A stretch of DNA of 64,000 nucleotides from Strigamia acuminata (GCA_949358305.1 OX442316.1:13144001-13208000); one strand, 5' to 3'. Positions 20,092 to 34,800 are shown, counted from the stretch's first letter. Translations and numbers: made by a program. The notes: generated by a model from the sequence alone, not told the origin.

Positions 20092-22645
20092 AAAAAAAAT
20101 CTAGAATTTTGGCTTTTATTTTATTATTTTATTGGGTGGGGCCGTTGGCAGGTATAAAATATAAAATTCTTGTAAGAAAAAAATAAATTTATTTCCTCAG
20201 TCTAGCACGGTGGTTTTTCTTTTTTTACTCGTCTGCTTGCACTGATTTGATTAATACAGTAGAGCGCCCTCTTCGTTAACTGCACTTTTCCCAACGGCCA
20301 ATTCGATTGCAAGATTGGTGGACCCTTTAGGCCTTTAAAAAAATTAGGACATTCGATTGAATCAAGTAAAAAACAAATAAATAAATAAAAAAAAACGTAT
20401 TTTTTTGCACTCGTTTAACTAAAGGATTGATGATTGTCCTTAGCCATCATTACATCCTTTGTGTTTGTTGTTGCATTTTACTCGGCAAATTTACAACCTC
20501 GCTCATTAGAACAAGTTAATGAGTGGGTGTACTCACGATAACGGTTTATGGCTTAGCAGTTTCACAAACTCCTATTTAATTGTGTGTTTTTTGGGCGATG
20601 GGGCCGTGAAAGGCGGTTGTAGGGTCGAAACAAATCTATCACAATTTGTCTGGTGATTTGACCAAAGTGATAGAAGCAAGCTGATGTCTCTTTTATAGTC
20701 CATTACATTTATACGGTATCGTCCAGTGACAAAGCGGCTCTTTATTAGTGGTGGTGGTCGTGGTCCTTTTTTTCCTCTCTACTCGACGTTGGTTTCGAGG
20801 CAATTTGAATGGCGTGTGTTTGTTTATCATTAAATAAAATGTTTTTTATTGCGATAATTAATTTTAGTGAGAAATCAAGCGGAGATTTAACCACAATAAT
20901 GACTACGTAGCGTTGTTATTTATGGGTAAAATAATAATCTTTAATTGATATTTTTTTTGGGGGGTTTAAAAAGTAAGTCGTCAACATTATGGGTTCGTAT
21001 TGAACAGTATGGGGTCGTTTATTCTTCAGTACAAACCTAAGGGTATCGTAACAACTTTTCTAACTCGTAAACAGTGCCATTCTCCATTTTACGAGTGCAG
21101 ATTTCTTTAGAAAAAAAGGTAGTATAGACCTTTTTCTCAGGTTGGCTTCAAGCTTGACCTGCGTGTAAGACAGAGCAGCTGTATAAATAAGTTCAACAGC
21201 AATAAGGAGAAGGTAGGGAAGGGAGTTGTTCGTAAAGGAGCGAGTTTGTTCAGCTTAGAAACAATTTATTGGGTAAATAAATGAGAAGTTATAGTTCTAG
21301 CCTTCTTCGAGGAATAAATTTTCACTTTGGAAAACAGTTTGGATTTAAGAGTTGCGATAAGAAAGCAAAGCAAGCATGTCTTTTCAGCGGACGATGCGAA
21401 TAAACAATGAAACGATGCAGGTCACTGATTGGCACTGACCTCAAAAGCATACTTTTGGCTCGTCACGTGATGACTATTGTTTGTTGGCAGGCGATGGCAG
21501 CTTTGACAGGAATTATTCGAAAGGTTTTGGTGATTAATCGCGAGCGGAGCAGCCGCCATCGGGGCTTCCTCTTTCTCTCGCTCTCTTTCGTTATTAATGA
21601 CGGACGCACGGGAGTGTGCCAATGGGAGCCTTTAATCCCAAGCCAAAACAAGGGAAGGGTTTGTCTGTGAAAGGAGCTTAAGCTCATCAATACCAGGAGC
21701 AAAGTGCAATGGGATCAGCAATGTCTGATTTGCGCATGTCTTTGCAGGCAAGATGAGACTTTACTGGTGGACACCTGTCACAAAGAGGTTGCGCTGAGAG
21801 TGAGTCGGTGATCGTTTTGTTTATGTTTGGCTGTTATAAAAATAAAGCTCGTTAGCGGAGTAGGAATTTTGATGATAGGCAGGAAAGGGGTCAGTTGTAA
21901 TTTGTGTTGAGATGAGTTTTCAGTTTGTTTGTTGTGGCTTTTCATTGCAGCTGTCACTTTGTAATTCTCGACAAGGACAAAGTTTTGTGCGGGAGTTTGT
22001 TCTAATGACTTCTCTACATAATCGGCTTTGGTGCGCTTTTCTAAATAAATTATGCTTTCTGGTGACTTGATGGCGGTAATTTAGCAGTTAAATGTAGTCT
22101 GCTTAATGGGCCTGTTATGGTGACGGAAGTCAGTGATGGAATAAATTCGAAGTAGGATTTCATACATGTAAATTACGTCAATTTTTTTTTTTTAGAAAAA
22201 AAAAGGAAATGATGTGATAGGAATCGAGGAAAGACATGGTTGTATTAATCATTTCCAATATAGAAATATCGCTAGGATTTTTTTCAATTTTTTTCAATTT
22301 TTTTAGTTTTATACATTTGAAAAGTGTGTGTGAATGAATTGAATGTTACTTTCCGATGGACAATGGACGACGTGAACCACCATCAATCACCTCGAGAGAT
22401 TTCGTGTTCCCAAAGGCGACAATTTTCTACGTCTTATATTTTTTTTTTTCCTTTTCTTATTCACGTTTTTCTCACTTTCCCATTTCAAGTTCTTCTTTGT
22501 TTGTCTATCTTAACCGACATTCATTTTAAATCCGACGGACGTTGAAATCTTAAAATCTGAATCATCCAAAACTTTCTTTCAGAAATTTAACGCAGGAAAA
22601 AGCGCCCAGTGTTATCATTAGGCTGGACACGGAGTAATTTTTATA
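15666..22645. other. Non-coding, no supported gene
   Basis: AT-rich sequence with a 28-base T tract at 20060-20087 and many shorter runs. Several patches are less AT-rich than their surroundings, notably about 16,230-16,420 and 18,580-18,790, without a recognisable product on either strand. At 20,270-20,330 a CAGTAGAGCGCCCTCTTCG segment resembles a pogo/Tigger-like transposon tip, but no partner end was found. No exon could be supported. Confidence 0.5.
20060..20087. repeat. Poly(T) tract, 28 bases
   Basis: Uninterrupted run of 28 T followed by ATA and 9 A. It may mark the tail of an old minus-strand retroposon, but no body of such an element is recognisable next to it. Confidence 0.8.
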
Positions 22646-22800
22646 CTGTCCAAACTCTATTTAACGAATTATCGATATAACGAATACCTAAAAATGGCTG
22701 GTTTGGTTGACTGTGTTAAAAAATTTCGATATAACGAATTTTCATTGTAACGAATCGATTTTTCGGGTTCTTTGCGATTCGTTATAAAGAGTTTTGAATG
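22646..22800 (+). mobile_element. Pogo/Tigger-like MITE, copy 1
   Basis: 155 bp between TA dinucleotides (22644-22645 and 22801-22802). The ends are imperfect inverted repeats: the left begins CTGTCCAAACTCTATTTAACGAAT, and the right, reverse-complemented, begins CATTCAAAACTCTTTATAACGAAT. Internal ATATAACGAAT motifs repeat. TA targets and AACTCT-TTATAACGAA tips fit short non-autonomous pogo/Tigger-type (Tc1/mariner superfamily) elements. A related copy lies inverted at 54,488-54,650. Confidence 0.75.
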
Positions 22801-23497
22801 TATATCCATCACTTCGTGGGTCTTGGCGTTTGTCAGGGAATGAAGATAATCAATAGATGAAACACATATCATTTAATATTATGTTTCGGTCACGTTTTGG
22901 CGAGCGTTTTGGTCGCATTTTGGTTTATCCGGTCTTGAAGTTTTTAAGCATTATATTAGATGGGTTTGAGTTCCAGAGTTTGGTGAGGGGTGCTCGGACC
23001 TCAGTATGCCCTCGAGGGAGTTCACTGTATAAAATAGAAATCAATCTATTTACTTAATCGGATTGATTTCTAACATAAAACATGATTAGAATCGATAAAA
23101 TCGATAAAATCTAGGGATTTATAAATCTTGACAATGGCTGTCTCGTGTAACCTAATCTATTTCTCTGCACTCAGCTTGTTTTTGGAGTGATACTTCTCAG
23201 CTTGGCTCCAACAAAGAATTCTTTGCAGCGTGCTAGTAATAATAATAATAAAAATGAAAAAAAAAGTTTTACTAGTTTTTAGAAGTTATACAAACACAGA
23301 ATAATGTAATTAATGGTTTTAAACAAAAACCGCCTTCATGCGTGTTTATCCACCAGAAAATCCATCTTAATTTAAAATTTCTACAGAGATTTAGTTTTTT
23401 ATCGGGTGTGGTGCAAATCAGGAAAATGATCTTGCGAAACCTATCTGTTAAAATTTTTTCTATTTAAAACTTACCCATATGGTTGAAGAATACCGTA

Positions 23498-23635
23498 CAT
23501 TGAAATTGAAATTATATTACTATGTATTTTGAAATGAAATTGGGTTTCACGAGAATGCATTTTGTAATACATTTAATAATATACTTAATTCTGCAAAATG
23601 CTGTACATTTTGGAATGCAATGTATTGTAAAATAT
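23498..23635 (+). repeat. Dispersed repeat family C, copy 1
   Basis: About 140 bp match 46,100-46,240 in inverted orientation: TGAAATTATATT, ATGTATTTTGAAATG, ATTGGGTTTC-CGAGAATGC and TTTTGTAATACATTT are shared. The repeat is rich in near-palindromic ATGCATTTTG/CAAAATGCAT motifs, as in some MITEs. Ends are approximate and no target duplication was identified. Confidence 0.65.
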
Positions 23636-26600
23636 ACTTCTGAACCACATGGGTTATCACTAAAAAAGAGTATTTATTTACTTAGAAAACCGAGAGAGAA
23701 TGATGTGAGTTGGTGAGAGAAGTGACAGGTAAAAAAGTAAAAAAAAGTAAACATTTTATTTTCTATAAAACTGCTGACCTTTCATTCACTATTCGCAGCG
23801 CCTTTTCAAGTCAGCAGCATTGAGACTTGACACTATTCACGTTGGCTAGCTTCCTATCTTTGTAGGCTGTCAGCAGCAGTCAATCCTTAGCGATGAGCAA
23901 TGCCTTTCTCGCCTATTGTGTTGCAATTGAATCGACTGTCCATATCCTTCTCAACCTGTTCCTGTTGACCACCAACGAGAGGCCCGCAACACTTCCCGTA
24001 TTTGACTCGAAACACCGTCCGCATGCAAAGCTCACTGTCGACGCTTCATTTTTATGGGATATTGTTCTCCTATAATCCACATCTTTTCTTCGTCTTTTTC
24101 CAACTCTCTTTGACATGTGCGGACAGAAATCCTCATATCAAACGTGATTTGACTCGCTGTCTCCTATTTTGGGATGGAGTGAAAGAATAAACGGATTTAT
24201 TCCAACTTTATACACTTTGATGAATAATTTAGGCTTGTTAATACTTGATAATACGGAAATTTGGTTTATTAATTTCACAATTAAGCTTTTCAACCTTGTG
24301 GTCATCATTAGACAGTTTAATGATTGCATTCGTTGTCAGGCGTTGAGTGGGATGAAACTTCAAAGATTGTAAACATCCCTTTGAATAATGGCTAGGGCCT
24401 AATGTGTCAATGTTTGCGTGCCCTATTCTGACAATTGGGCACACGATGTTGACCGGACGTGTCGTATCCTTGGTGAATAAGTGGCTATAATTTTCCTTTT
24501 ATTCGGTGGAAATAATTGTTTGGTAATAAATACTGAATTATTTAGCGTATGTTTTGGTTGATGTCGTAAGAGGTGTGGGCAGTGGGTCATTTGATATGGT
24601 GCAACAACTTGCTCGATGTTAATTGTAAAGGTTTATCTAGGTTTGCAATTTAGCACGCATAATCGTGATAATGTTGGCCAAGTACAATTATTTTTTGCTA
24701 CATTGTGTTGGTTCTGAGCGTAGGTTTGTTTTCGAAATTTGAGGTTGGTCGACTCGTCATAAATCATGGCTGTTTGATTAAACAACAAAAAGAAGTTAAT
24801 TTAGATTGGTAATACACGGAATCAACAATAAACATCGTCCTAGCAACGGCAAGTATTTTTAACCGTTAATTTTTGGTATAAATTCAGGAATTTATGGAAT
24901 TTTCAATTTTTGATGTATTATTTTTGGAAGTAACATTTTAATCATTTTTCTCGTTCGCCAACAAATATTTGATATTGTATTTAAAAGGGGAAATTCTTGT
25001 AGAAACAATGTACGTCTGGCGGACTTAAATATTTATACGAATTGATAAATGCTGCTTCGTCATAATTTTTTTTTTTTAGGAAATAAATTATTTATGAACT
25101 CACTTTTCTAAATATAAATGTTTAAGTTGGGCTTCACTGCGTTGCATATGTTTGAATGAGCACTTTACTGACTTTTTTGAATTTATTTAAATTTAAAGTT
25201 TTATTTTAATCTTTTTTGTATGTACGCTTCTAGAAACAATTTAATAATGTAAACAAACATGTTTATTTAGGGCAATTAACTAATGTTTTTAATTAATAAT
25301 AACAGGCACGATAATAAGAAGTTGTTTGTTCATAAAGAAACAGAACATTTGTTTTTTGGATGCTTGTTTTAAATAAAACTCGACTCCACGAATGCAAATT
25401 AGACACATGAGCGTGCGTAATAGCGAGAAATGGTCGAACAATTTCCTGACCTCGTGTTAATTGTACGGAAACCGATGTACATATTTGGTAGAAGATAAAC
25501 TTAAAGTGGAGAAAATATCGTTGTTTTCTTATGTATATATTTTTTGTAAACCTCCATTGAACTTGATGCGCATGTTCAAAGGACGGTGTTGAGATTGAAA
25601 GAGGCGTCAGCTGTCTGGATCTCGTTTGTTAAGTAATTTATCACTCCCAAGGGTCTCGATCGATCGATTGCAAACAATGTGAGCCACCTTTTTTAGGATG
25701 TGCCTAGAGATCTACCATCGTAAATCACTTATTTGACTATTACGGACGAAACGTTTCTTCATTAAACCGATGGGCAAATTAGTGATGAAGCAAAATAAAA
25801 AAGAAAATCTTGATTGAACTGTTTGTTAAAATTCTCGTCAGGAGGCGACGTTGTGTCAATATATATATACATTCTAAATATAATAATTTAGCCAACTATT
25901 CGTGATATTACACCGAATAACGTTGTTTAATAACACCGAAATTTACATAAATTGTATTGAAGGTAAAAAGTAAAGCCTGCAGCGTGCACGAAGAGGAGAA
26001 AAAATGTCAATTAATTTTTAAAAGCATTCTCTTTGTTTCGGAGCCGTTTGTTATATACATAAAGATGCAAACACGAAAACAAAATGAAAAATAAAATTGC
26101 AGCTTGTCTTTTGTTAGCTAAAGGCTGTTATTTACGCGAATTAATTATGCAACGAGAGTTTCGCTCTGCTATTTCTCTTCCGTTATGAAAAGTAGAGAAC
26201 AACTAAAGGAGGGTGAAGAAGGCGGATCTATTGTGCACGCAATGCTGGCAGAAACACAGGAGAAAGATTGCAGTATTTATTTCTGACCCTTTACGATTGT
26301 GACAGAGTCGACAGCTGCTCGCCTTTGATGTGACAAGCAGACTGATGGCATCTGATTATTACGTTACGTTGAGACTAAGTGGAGTTTTGCTTTTCATGAA
26401 TTCAATGCCGTATTCGCTGTTTCCTGTTTAACGACAACAGCGCGGATCGATTAGAGAACAAATGTTGCATATATATTTGAGTCGTAAACTTCACAAATGT
26501 TCACATCAAATGATGTGTTTGAATTGGAGCAAATATTTTTTCAATAGTGCTTCATTTACAAATACATAAAATGTAGTGATTATGGTGAAAGCGAAGGTGG

Positions 26601-29600
26601 TTTCGTGTTTATTTCCGATAGTGCTCGAAGTGTGAAGTGCCAGTTGACGGTTGAGTTTATTTTTCTCTTTATTTTTGTTGTTGCCATATTAAGTGCTTAT
26701 TAATTTTATCATTATGTGACGCGGGCACTCAGTACACTTTCCTATTGTAAGCGGGATCGGCTCCCGTAAACCTCCATTGTTCGCCATCTTGTTTGACCCG
26801 TAATAAATCAGTCTTTCGTTGTTTTCTAACATGCACGTACGTAAATGACTCACACATCACCTGGATCGGATCAATCGGTTCTCTCGACAATTGAAAAGCT
26901 TGGGGCTTATGTCTTATGAAATTCGCATTCCCGGTGGATGTAAATGGATATGTTTATGGAAATATTTCCAATATGAGTTCATCCAACCCACGAAATAAAA
27001 TCGATGCTTTTGCATACTGTTGCTAGAGCGTTAATAAAAGTGATCTACATGACAATAATCTGATGTGATGGATTTTGTAAACATTTTCACATTTATTTAG
27101 CAAATTATTTCCAAGAGTAGGGGGATATATTGGAATTTGTAAAGAAGAAATAATTTAGTAAATTCCATTATATAAGAAGTTACCGTAGTTATAAATATAA
27201 TAATCGTAGTAAACACACAACACTTTGTATTATTAAAGGCTTAAAGCACCTTAAGTGCTTGAAGCTCTTATAGAACCTGTGCTCTTGGTACTTTATTAAA
27301 TTCGGTCTAAAGTATCACAAACACCAATTATAGGAGATGGGGGTGTGTACGCATGCATCAACAGCTGTTGCTACCCTTGTTTGTGTATATGTAGGTATTT
27401 TTTTGTTTTGTTTTTAAATCTGATAAACATAGAGGGCGGTTAGCTCATAGACATTAGTTTCTTGTCCGAGCGAAAGTCGTAAATCAAAGTCTTCTGAATT
27501 AATTAATTTTGGCAACACGAGAGATATTTATTTAATTTTCTAAATTTTTTAAAAAAAAATTGTTAATATATTGCGTTTAAGGGGAAATTTTATTGCTCAC
27601 ATTTCTACGATTTTGTTTAAATTTTGTTTAAATTAAATATCTATCCTACAGTGAATTCTCTACACACAAACATTCGAGTTGCGAACTTTCAGAGCATAAG
27701 TTAGTTTGCCTGTCTAACACTGTACGCCAGCTGTTGCACTTTTCAAAGTGAGATTAAATATTTTGTTTATTTTTATAAATTTCTGATAAAAATAAATAAA
27801 TAAATAAGATTAAAAATGTTTTCTTTAATTAGAATTAACAATTTTTCTACCTTGTACACCTTTGCTGAACTTACAAACAATCTTGCCAACATCTTCGTAT
27901 CAAATTTACGGTATTAAATTCACTCTTAATTATTTATAACATTACAAATTAATATTGTTAACTCATGAATCGTCAGTGGGTTTTCGGTTGGGGTTGAAGC
28001 TGGGATGATAACACGTTGAAAACTTGTTTTAGATGCGTTTCCACTTTGCAATGCATAAAAATTTTGGAAAAGTTGCGATCATTAATTAGTTTCTTCGTGA
28101 TCCGTGACGCGCACTGTGCAATTTGATTAGATGCCGTTCTGCTAGATTAATTTGTGTACCTTGGTGCGTCATATTTGATATTTTGGTCATCAAGATGAAA
28201 CTGCTTCGTATACATGTATACAAATGAACACTTCTTTGGGAAGTTGGGCGAAAATTGAAAATTAATCAGATTTGCGTTCACGTGCAAATTATTATTGATC
28301 TTGCCCCGTAAAACATTTTGATTAGGAGTTTGTAAAACTTTATTCACCAATCAAACACCACCTTTAAATTGTCGTCGTTCTTAATCGCCAAAATAACGAT
28401 ACCGGTAGTTTATAACAGTTTTTATCAACTTACGAAGCGCCAAAGTGATATTTTATACATAGTTTCCTGTTTTCGACCTGGAATTGATCAATAATCCGAT
28501 TTAGAGCTTTGATATTTATTTCAAACTTTCTTTCGACTTAAATTATTCTACTTGCTGTTTAAAACAGATAAGATATGGGCGTTAAAGTAATTAAAAACTA
28601 ACTAGATTAGTTTAATAGCTGTTTCTCTCTTGTTTCATGAATAATTTGATCATAGTGAGCAAAATAAAGAGTTTCGAGTGAAAATAAAGCAGAAGTAGCA
28701 CTATATAAACACTTCAGTTTGATATGTATTAAAGTACACGGAATAAAATATGTATTTGGTTACGCATAGCTTTCACGCTCTCCTAATTTCCTCATAATAA
28801 ATGACAATTACGCGAACAATAAACTTGTAAACGATTAATAAAAATGAAAATAAAAAATTGACTGATATCGGAACGAATTTTCTTTTAAAATTCTGAAAAC
28901 TTTTCGAGTTATCCTCGAAGTTTAAGTATTTTTTAATCTCAACTCTGCTTTTTGAAACGAGTTAATTTTGGTTTATTATTTTGCAAATAAGATTGTTAGT
29001 AGTAATTACTAACTTACTTTAAACCCTTTCACCGTGCAGGAAAAATTAAGTATAAAACGGGATAATGGGCTTATCAAATGATGGGTGTACGACGTTGATC
29101 TCGCAGCTCTTAATGGGAGTGCTTTATCAATATTGTAAACAAAAGTGGGATATGTGCAGAGAAATTGAGCACGTGTAGCAGATTTAAGTGTGCAAATCCT
29201 CCTCTGCTTGCGCGTGAATGTACGTTCTTAGTAAAGCATTTCTTTCCATATATTAACTCGCAATTTATGCTAATGTAATATAAATACCGAGCTAATTTTT
29301 TCATTTTTTTTATTTTTCCAGTTTGGCAATACAGATCTTTCCAATTGGGATGTCATAAAGTTTTTAATGACTCCTCCACATGTTGTTTGCGAAGATTTTT
29401 TTGAATTTTATTTATCTCTTTTCATTACGGCGTTTTTAGCGGCTCTAATGCCAATTTTATCTCTTTTTGTTGCACCTACATTTGTCTGGCAGCTAAGCAA
29501 TTTCCTACCGCATTTGTTTGTTCGTTGACCGGATGGAAAATAATTCGTGCAACAGAGATTTATTTCTTTTTGATTGTATCGCATTTCTGCTCTATTTTAG

Positions 29601-31693
29601 AGTTTCTCGCTTGAGAAACCAGTAAACTACGACTTGGATATTCACTCGTATACAAAGTATAGGAAAAAAAAAGGGCATTTATCGTCGCAACATTTAATTA
29701 AAGTCTTTTGAAGTGCAGTCGAGAGCGGGCAAAAGAAAAAAGAAAAGCTATTGAACTAATTCATCTTGACAATTCTCATTTGAGAAACAAGTTATCAATT
29801 AACTTATCGCTGCATTCTTTTAGGCCCTCGTTCCTTAGAAAGGTATTTGGCTGCCAGTCGAATGACTTAAAGAGTGTAATTTAAGTTAATAGCTCTCACA
29901 ACAAGGCAGGGGGAAAAAAATGGCAGTGGACAGCTGTGCACAATTGAAAGGAAGAAGAGAGAGAGAGACTCTGCCAAGTAGTTAAATGAAATGCTCTTTT
30001 TGCAGTGGCAAAAGTGCGCATGGAGAACGTTATAACGTAACTCCGCTTTCTTCATTAACATTGGGAAATATCGCGGCAAGCAGAGCAGACTCTATTAGAA
30101 TGGAAATGGGTCATATCTCTGGTGACGCTTATTTAAACCTGCATCAAATCAAGTGAGTCTAATTAGGAATGTGCCGAAGAAAATGTTTCGCATTTAAAAT
30201 AGTCACAATATCGCCCAACAAGGCAAGAAAATACGAGGCTGTCCTTCAAAACGGGCTCTTGTCTTGATGGCCTTATGGGAGGGGAAAATGGAGTTTCCGC
30301 TCCATCTCCTTCGTCTCAGCTGTGAGTAGATTAGCATTTTCAGAAGGGGTTTTTTTTTTCTTCTGTAATGTCTGGAATGAATGTAACATATAAAAAGAAT
30401 TTAATCAATAAAAGGATGAAGTTGAGGAAGAGGAAACATTAGAATTCCCAATACTGATAATTTATGAATGAGTTGGTGAACTGGAGAATTTTTTGGAGGT
30501 TTTTTTTGCATGTGATGTATAGGAGTGGAATGAAATTGCGAATAAACCGGAAGGTTTTTTTTTTTTGAGGTTTTTTTTGGGAAGTTTTAGTCGTTGATGG
30601 AGGTTTTATTTTTTATTTTATTTTTTTATTTAGATAATTTGAATTGTGTTTGAGCGATTTGTCATTTCCGTTTTAATTCATTAGGTGAATTGGAGCTGGG
30701 AGATTTCGAGAGATGTTCACCCGTGACAAAAGCTTCAGTGGTAATGGAATTTGTAGTTGCTTTGAATACACAGTGGCGCTGTTTGTCCAATTGATTTTCA
30801 TTGCGAGAGAAAAAGAAGAAGTTGATGTACCCCCCCTTTTCATTACTGGAAAAGCGTGTACCCCGCCCTAATAAATGAAAATAGATATGGAAACAAGCGA
30901 GCTTGAACCCACGACCAATTTTGCAGATATTTACTCAACAAAAGCTGAGTCATGTGCAAATACTATTTGCTAAAATGTGTAAATGTGATTTTTTTGTTTT
31001 TGTTTTTGTTTTTTTTTTAAAAAAAAAAATCTTTTACTTTCTTTTCAAGAATTGTTTTGCAAAAATTTCAAAAATGTGTATATATTTTTTAAATTTATTA
31101 AAAATTGTTAAGTCACACTCACTTTTTTCATTGATCTGTTTTAGCCGTTTTAATTGACAGCGCATGACATTACAAGCATTCAAAAAATTTGTTTGGATTG
31201 TATTTGGTGTTCACATGACTAAATAAGAATGAGTCTAAAGTGATTTTGTTTTCGGACCTGTTGATAGTAGTAATTATATTCCAAAACGTCTTGTTAGACG
31301 TTTAAGGCGTTTCCTGTCCGTTTTGTGTTGCCATTGCTGGCAACTTTTACACCAACGTTGTGACTGTTAAAACGTGTTTGAATTCTCGTTTTCATTTCAG
31401 GCGTGTTAGTGCCACATATACATAATTTTTCTGGAAGAGACTTGTTAGTGGTCAACACCAGACTGTAGAAACGGATAAAACGGGACTTTTGGAATGTAGC
31501 TAGTGTACTCTTTGGGTCTCACGTAAATGGTGATTAAAAATTCCTTCATTTTCACTCAACGAACGAATTGTGGTCTACGTCTACTTATTTGAACACAATA
31601 ACCAGTATGCATTCTACTCAGGTTTTAGGAGGCGGGTGTTTCATCTGAAAGCATTATGATTATAGGAAGTTTTACCCTCGATTCTACTGTCTT
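23636..31693. other. Non-coding, no supported gene
   Basis: AT-rich sequence without long open frames and without a recognisable exon. Homopolymers are common, and the T11/A11 inverted run at about 31,010-31,030 can form a hairpin. A sequence at about 27,650-27,730 (CAGTGAATTCTCTA... GTTGCGAAC) looks like a decayed transposon end, but I could not find its partner. Confidence 0.5.
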
Positions 31694-31855
31694 GGCAGAT
31701 ATTTTGAATTTTGTTGTAAAGACCAAACACTAACATAAACCATCTTAAAAACAACTCCAGTCATGATTTTTACAGATATTGGTGATTGCTTTTGGTGTCC
31801 TTCCGTTTGTAGACACTCCATAAACGGTAAAAACACATACTTTGAACGCAAATAT
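31694..31855 (+). repeat. Dispersed repeat family B, copy 2
   Basis: Second copy of the repeat at 5641-5819 in the same orientation, sharing TTTTGAATTT, CATAAACC, CTCCAGTC, AAACGGTAAAAAC and ACTTTGAACGCA. It is strongly diverged, so an old insertion. Confidence 0.6.
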
Positions 31856-34800
31856 TGTGTCTAGTTTGATTCGAAGCGTGTTAATCTTAGGATGCTGATT
31901 GCTGATTGTATCATCAAAATCTATCGATGCAGTGAGTGTTTATTTACTTTTGCTAGTGAGTAATGACGGCCGTCAATTATCAATATACATCTTAGAAATT
32001 GCAGGGAATTAATTGGGAGATGACAAGATTAGTGAAAACAAACACTCAACAGAATATCGAAAATTATAAATTACAAAATTTTTCCAAAGTTTAAAAAAAA
32101 AAGAGAAAAAGAAAACAATAGCCAGATGCAGTGCAAATTAGATTAAGCTACAACAAAATATTAAGCTTTAAACTTTAATTCGAATTTGTAGTTGATGATG
32201 AGTACAGTTTATTGCTTGAAGCAATTTTATTTATTATGGATGGAATTCCAGCAAATTCGATTGAAGTTTGAAACCGCGTAAAAAAAGTCGGACAGATTTA
32301 TATTTAGAATGTTGTAGACATAACATAGTATATGTTGATATTGACACAGAACTTTGAGTATTGGAGGGCTGGCTAAATAAGCATTTGCAATCAGCTTGGC
32401 AACGTAAAGTTAAAGGTGTTTGTTTTATACGCTGAGCAAACAAGTTACTTTTAATCTCGCTGTGTCTGCTGACATTGTTAATTGGAAATGGATAAAGTGT
32501 ACACACAGCGTAAATATTTTTCAACAAATTTAAATTCTTAAAATTGGTTTCATATATTAAAAGTTTTTATTTTATGGCCTCATTGGGAGGTAAGAAAATG
32601 AGTACGAAGGAAAAAAAATACTTAATGACTTCTCTGATGCTATGAGATTTTTTAAAAAAACGTTTTTTGAATTGTACACGACAGCCGTGCAAACATGCGT
32701 CGTTTGTAGTAAAAAATAAAAATATAAAAATATTTTCCGGTTCACTCCGTAATCCAAAAAATCTCTCCCTGTTTTTACGAATTTTATAATATACTGCATT
32801 ATGAACTCAATTCAGTTGAATTGATTAATAAGTTAAAAAGCTAATTAGGTTAATCACGATCTAGTCAGTCATTAGATTCGGTCAAAGGTCTACTCTTCAA
32901 ATTTATTGGTTTATGTAGAAAATTGATTAATTAGTACTTTGTGGGTGGATTTTATGTCGATTAATGTTTTTTCTTTTCTTATATTTTGTAATTTTGGCAT
33001 GTTTGGGTCCAGATTGATGCTGATTTTTAACATAATCTTGCTTTAAGGGAAGAATTAAATTTGTGGATCCAACGCTCATCAAGTGTAATTTAAACTGAAA
33101 GAAAGATTTATTGAATACGTATGTGGAATGTTTTGTCTCTATTTGAACAGAATCACTCACTAAGATGAATGAGATTGCATTGGTCCATTGAAATGCCAAT
33201 GTCCTCTTTCTTTAGTGCAGTCTCTTTCTTCCTGACTCTCTTTTAAGGGGAAAAAGAAAAGGAAATCACTCTCTGAAGTGTGAATATCACACTGAGCAGA
33301 AAAGTTGGAAATCTGATAATCACACAAATGCGAAAAACACAGCCACTAGTTCCCACAAGACAACCAATCCATGCCCAACAACACACACCATGTTTGCAAC
33401 CAACAAACCACCACTGAACAACACCAAAGACAGCACGCATTCACATCATTTGCAACTAAAGACGTCTCCACCTCACCGCTACCCCAAACTAAGAGGATCT
33501 ACTCAAACAAACATACCCCAGCTCCTAAACGCGAAAAAACACAAGCCCTGGGTTGTTTGCCAAAGAGCCAAGTAAGCTGTGTGGTTGGTGTTTGTTCTGT
33601 TCTTGCCTGGCATGGGTTCTGATCTGTCTGCTTTTGTCGGCTAACTTGCTTTGCTCGGCTTCTACGGCTTTATTTGTTTTGGAATGATTTGATTAATTAA
33701 TTAAGAGTAATTATGAATTTTTAACATGAAATGTTATTTCAAAGCTTACCGACGTATTAATTAGTCTTTAACATGCCAGATGGGTATACAGTTCACAGTA
33801 GCAAAACCAAAAGTTGCGCAGCAAAAATTCATTAGATAAACTTGTGTAAGCCAGCGTTTGTTGGTTTGTTTGAATACGTTCATCATTCGTAATACTCTTA
33901 TCCGTTCATGTGAGAACACAAGCGCAGGTATGATTATCTTATCAAAATAGTTTTTCGACCAAGAATTTCTCTACGCGATAAGATCAGGCATCACTCGTGC
34001 TCCAGCGAGCACTTACGATCTTATTCCATTGAAATTGTGTTTTATTTCTCTCCAATTTTATTCATTGTTTACATATAGAACGATTCAACATCTATTTTCC
34101 TAGTATAAATTTATTTTTGCTCAATTTTACTCGTATCCAGATTTGAATTTGCTCAATTTAATAACGAAACTATCCGAGGCCGAGGGAATTGCAATTTAAA
34201 GTCGCATTTGGGTGATGAAAATCATTTATTTGTTGTTGTGCAAAGTGTTTTGTGTTTCCGCGAAAATGGAAAGCGCAATGTTAGTGCAGTCGGAAGCCAT
34301 TAAGAGTGATAGCAAAAGGGTGGCAAAGATTGAGTCGTACAGGCACTTGACTCCAGAAGGAAGATTTAAGAGCTAAGTTAGAATCTTATTGCGTCGTCGA
34401 GAAAGCAGACAAGGTGCATGAGCAATGCTCTAGTCTCGAGTATCGTTTGCTGAGGCCACAGCTATTGCCTTCTCTGATGAATGCGGCCGTTAGCAAGAGA
34501 AAGTGCCTTGCCCGTATTTTTCTTGGTATGTTGGCGCAGTTGTTTCCACTACATAAACGCAAGCTAGTCCTTTCGGTCCAGCGCATTGCCCGATAACATT
34601 GTAAAGGGGTTTTTAAAGAAACTATTGTTAAATGAAGACGGAAAAAGAGCCATATATATATATTAAGTCGAGTTCCCTTCTGTGGAAATGGAGGAAAAAA
34701 ATTGGCCGGTTTTGCCAATTTGGGTGAAATTGCGAAGGAAATTTTGCGATTACGATGGAAATTTGTTAAAGAAAAATGTAATAAATATTTTTATCAGAGA

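Noticed and set aside
27650-27730. Possible transposon end (CAGTGAATTCTCTA...)
   Set aside because: No matching inverted partner or target duplication could be found nearby.
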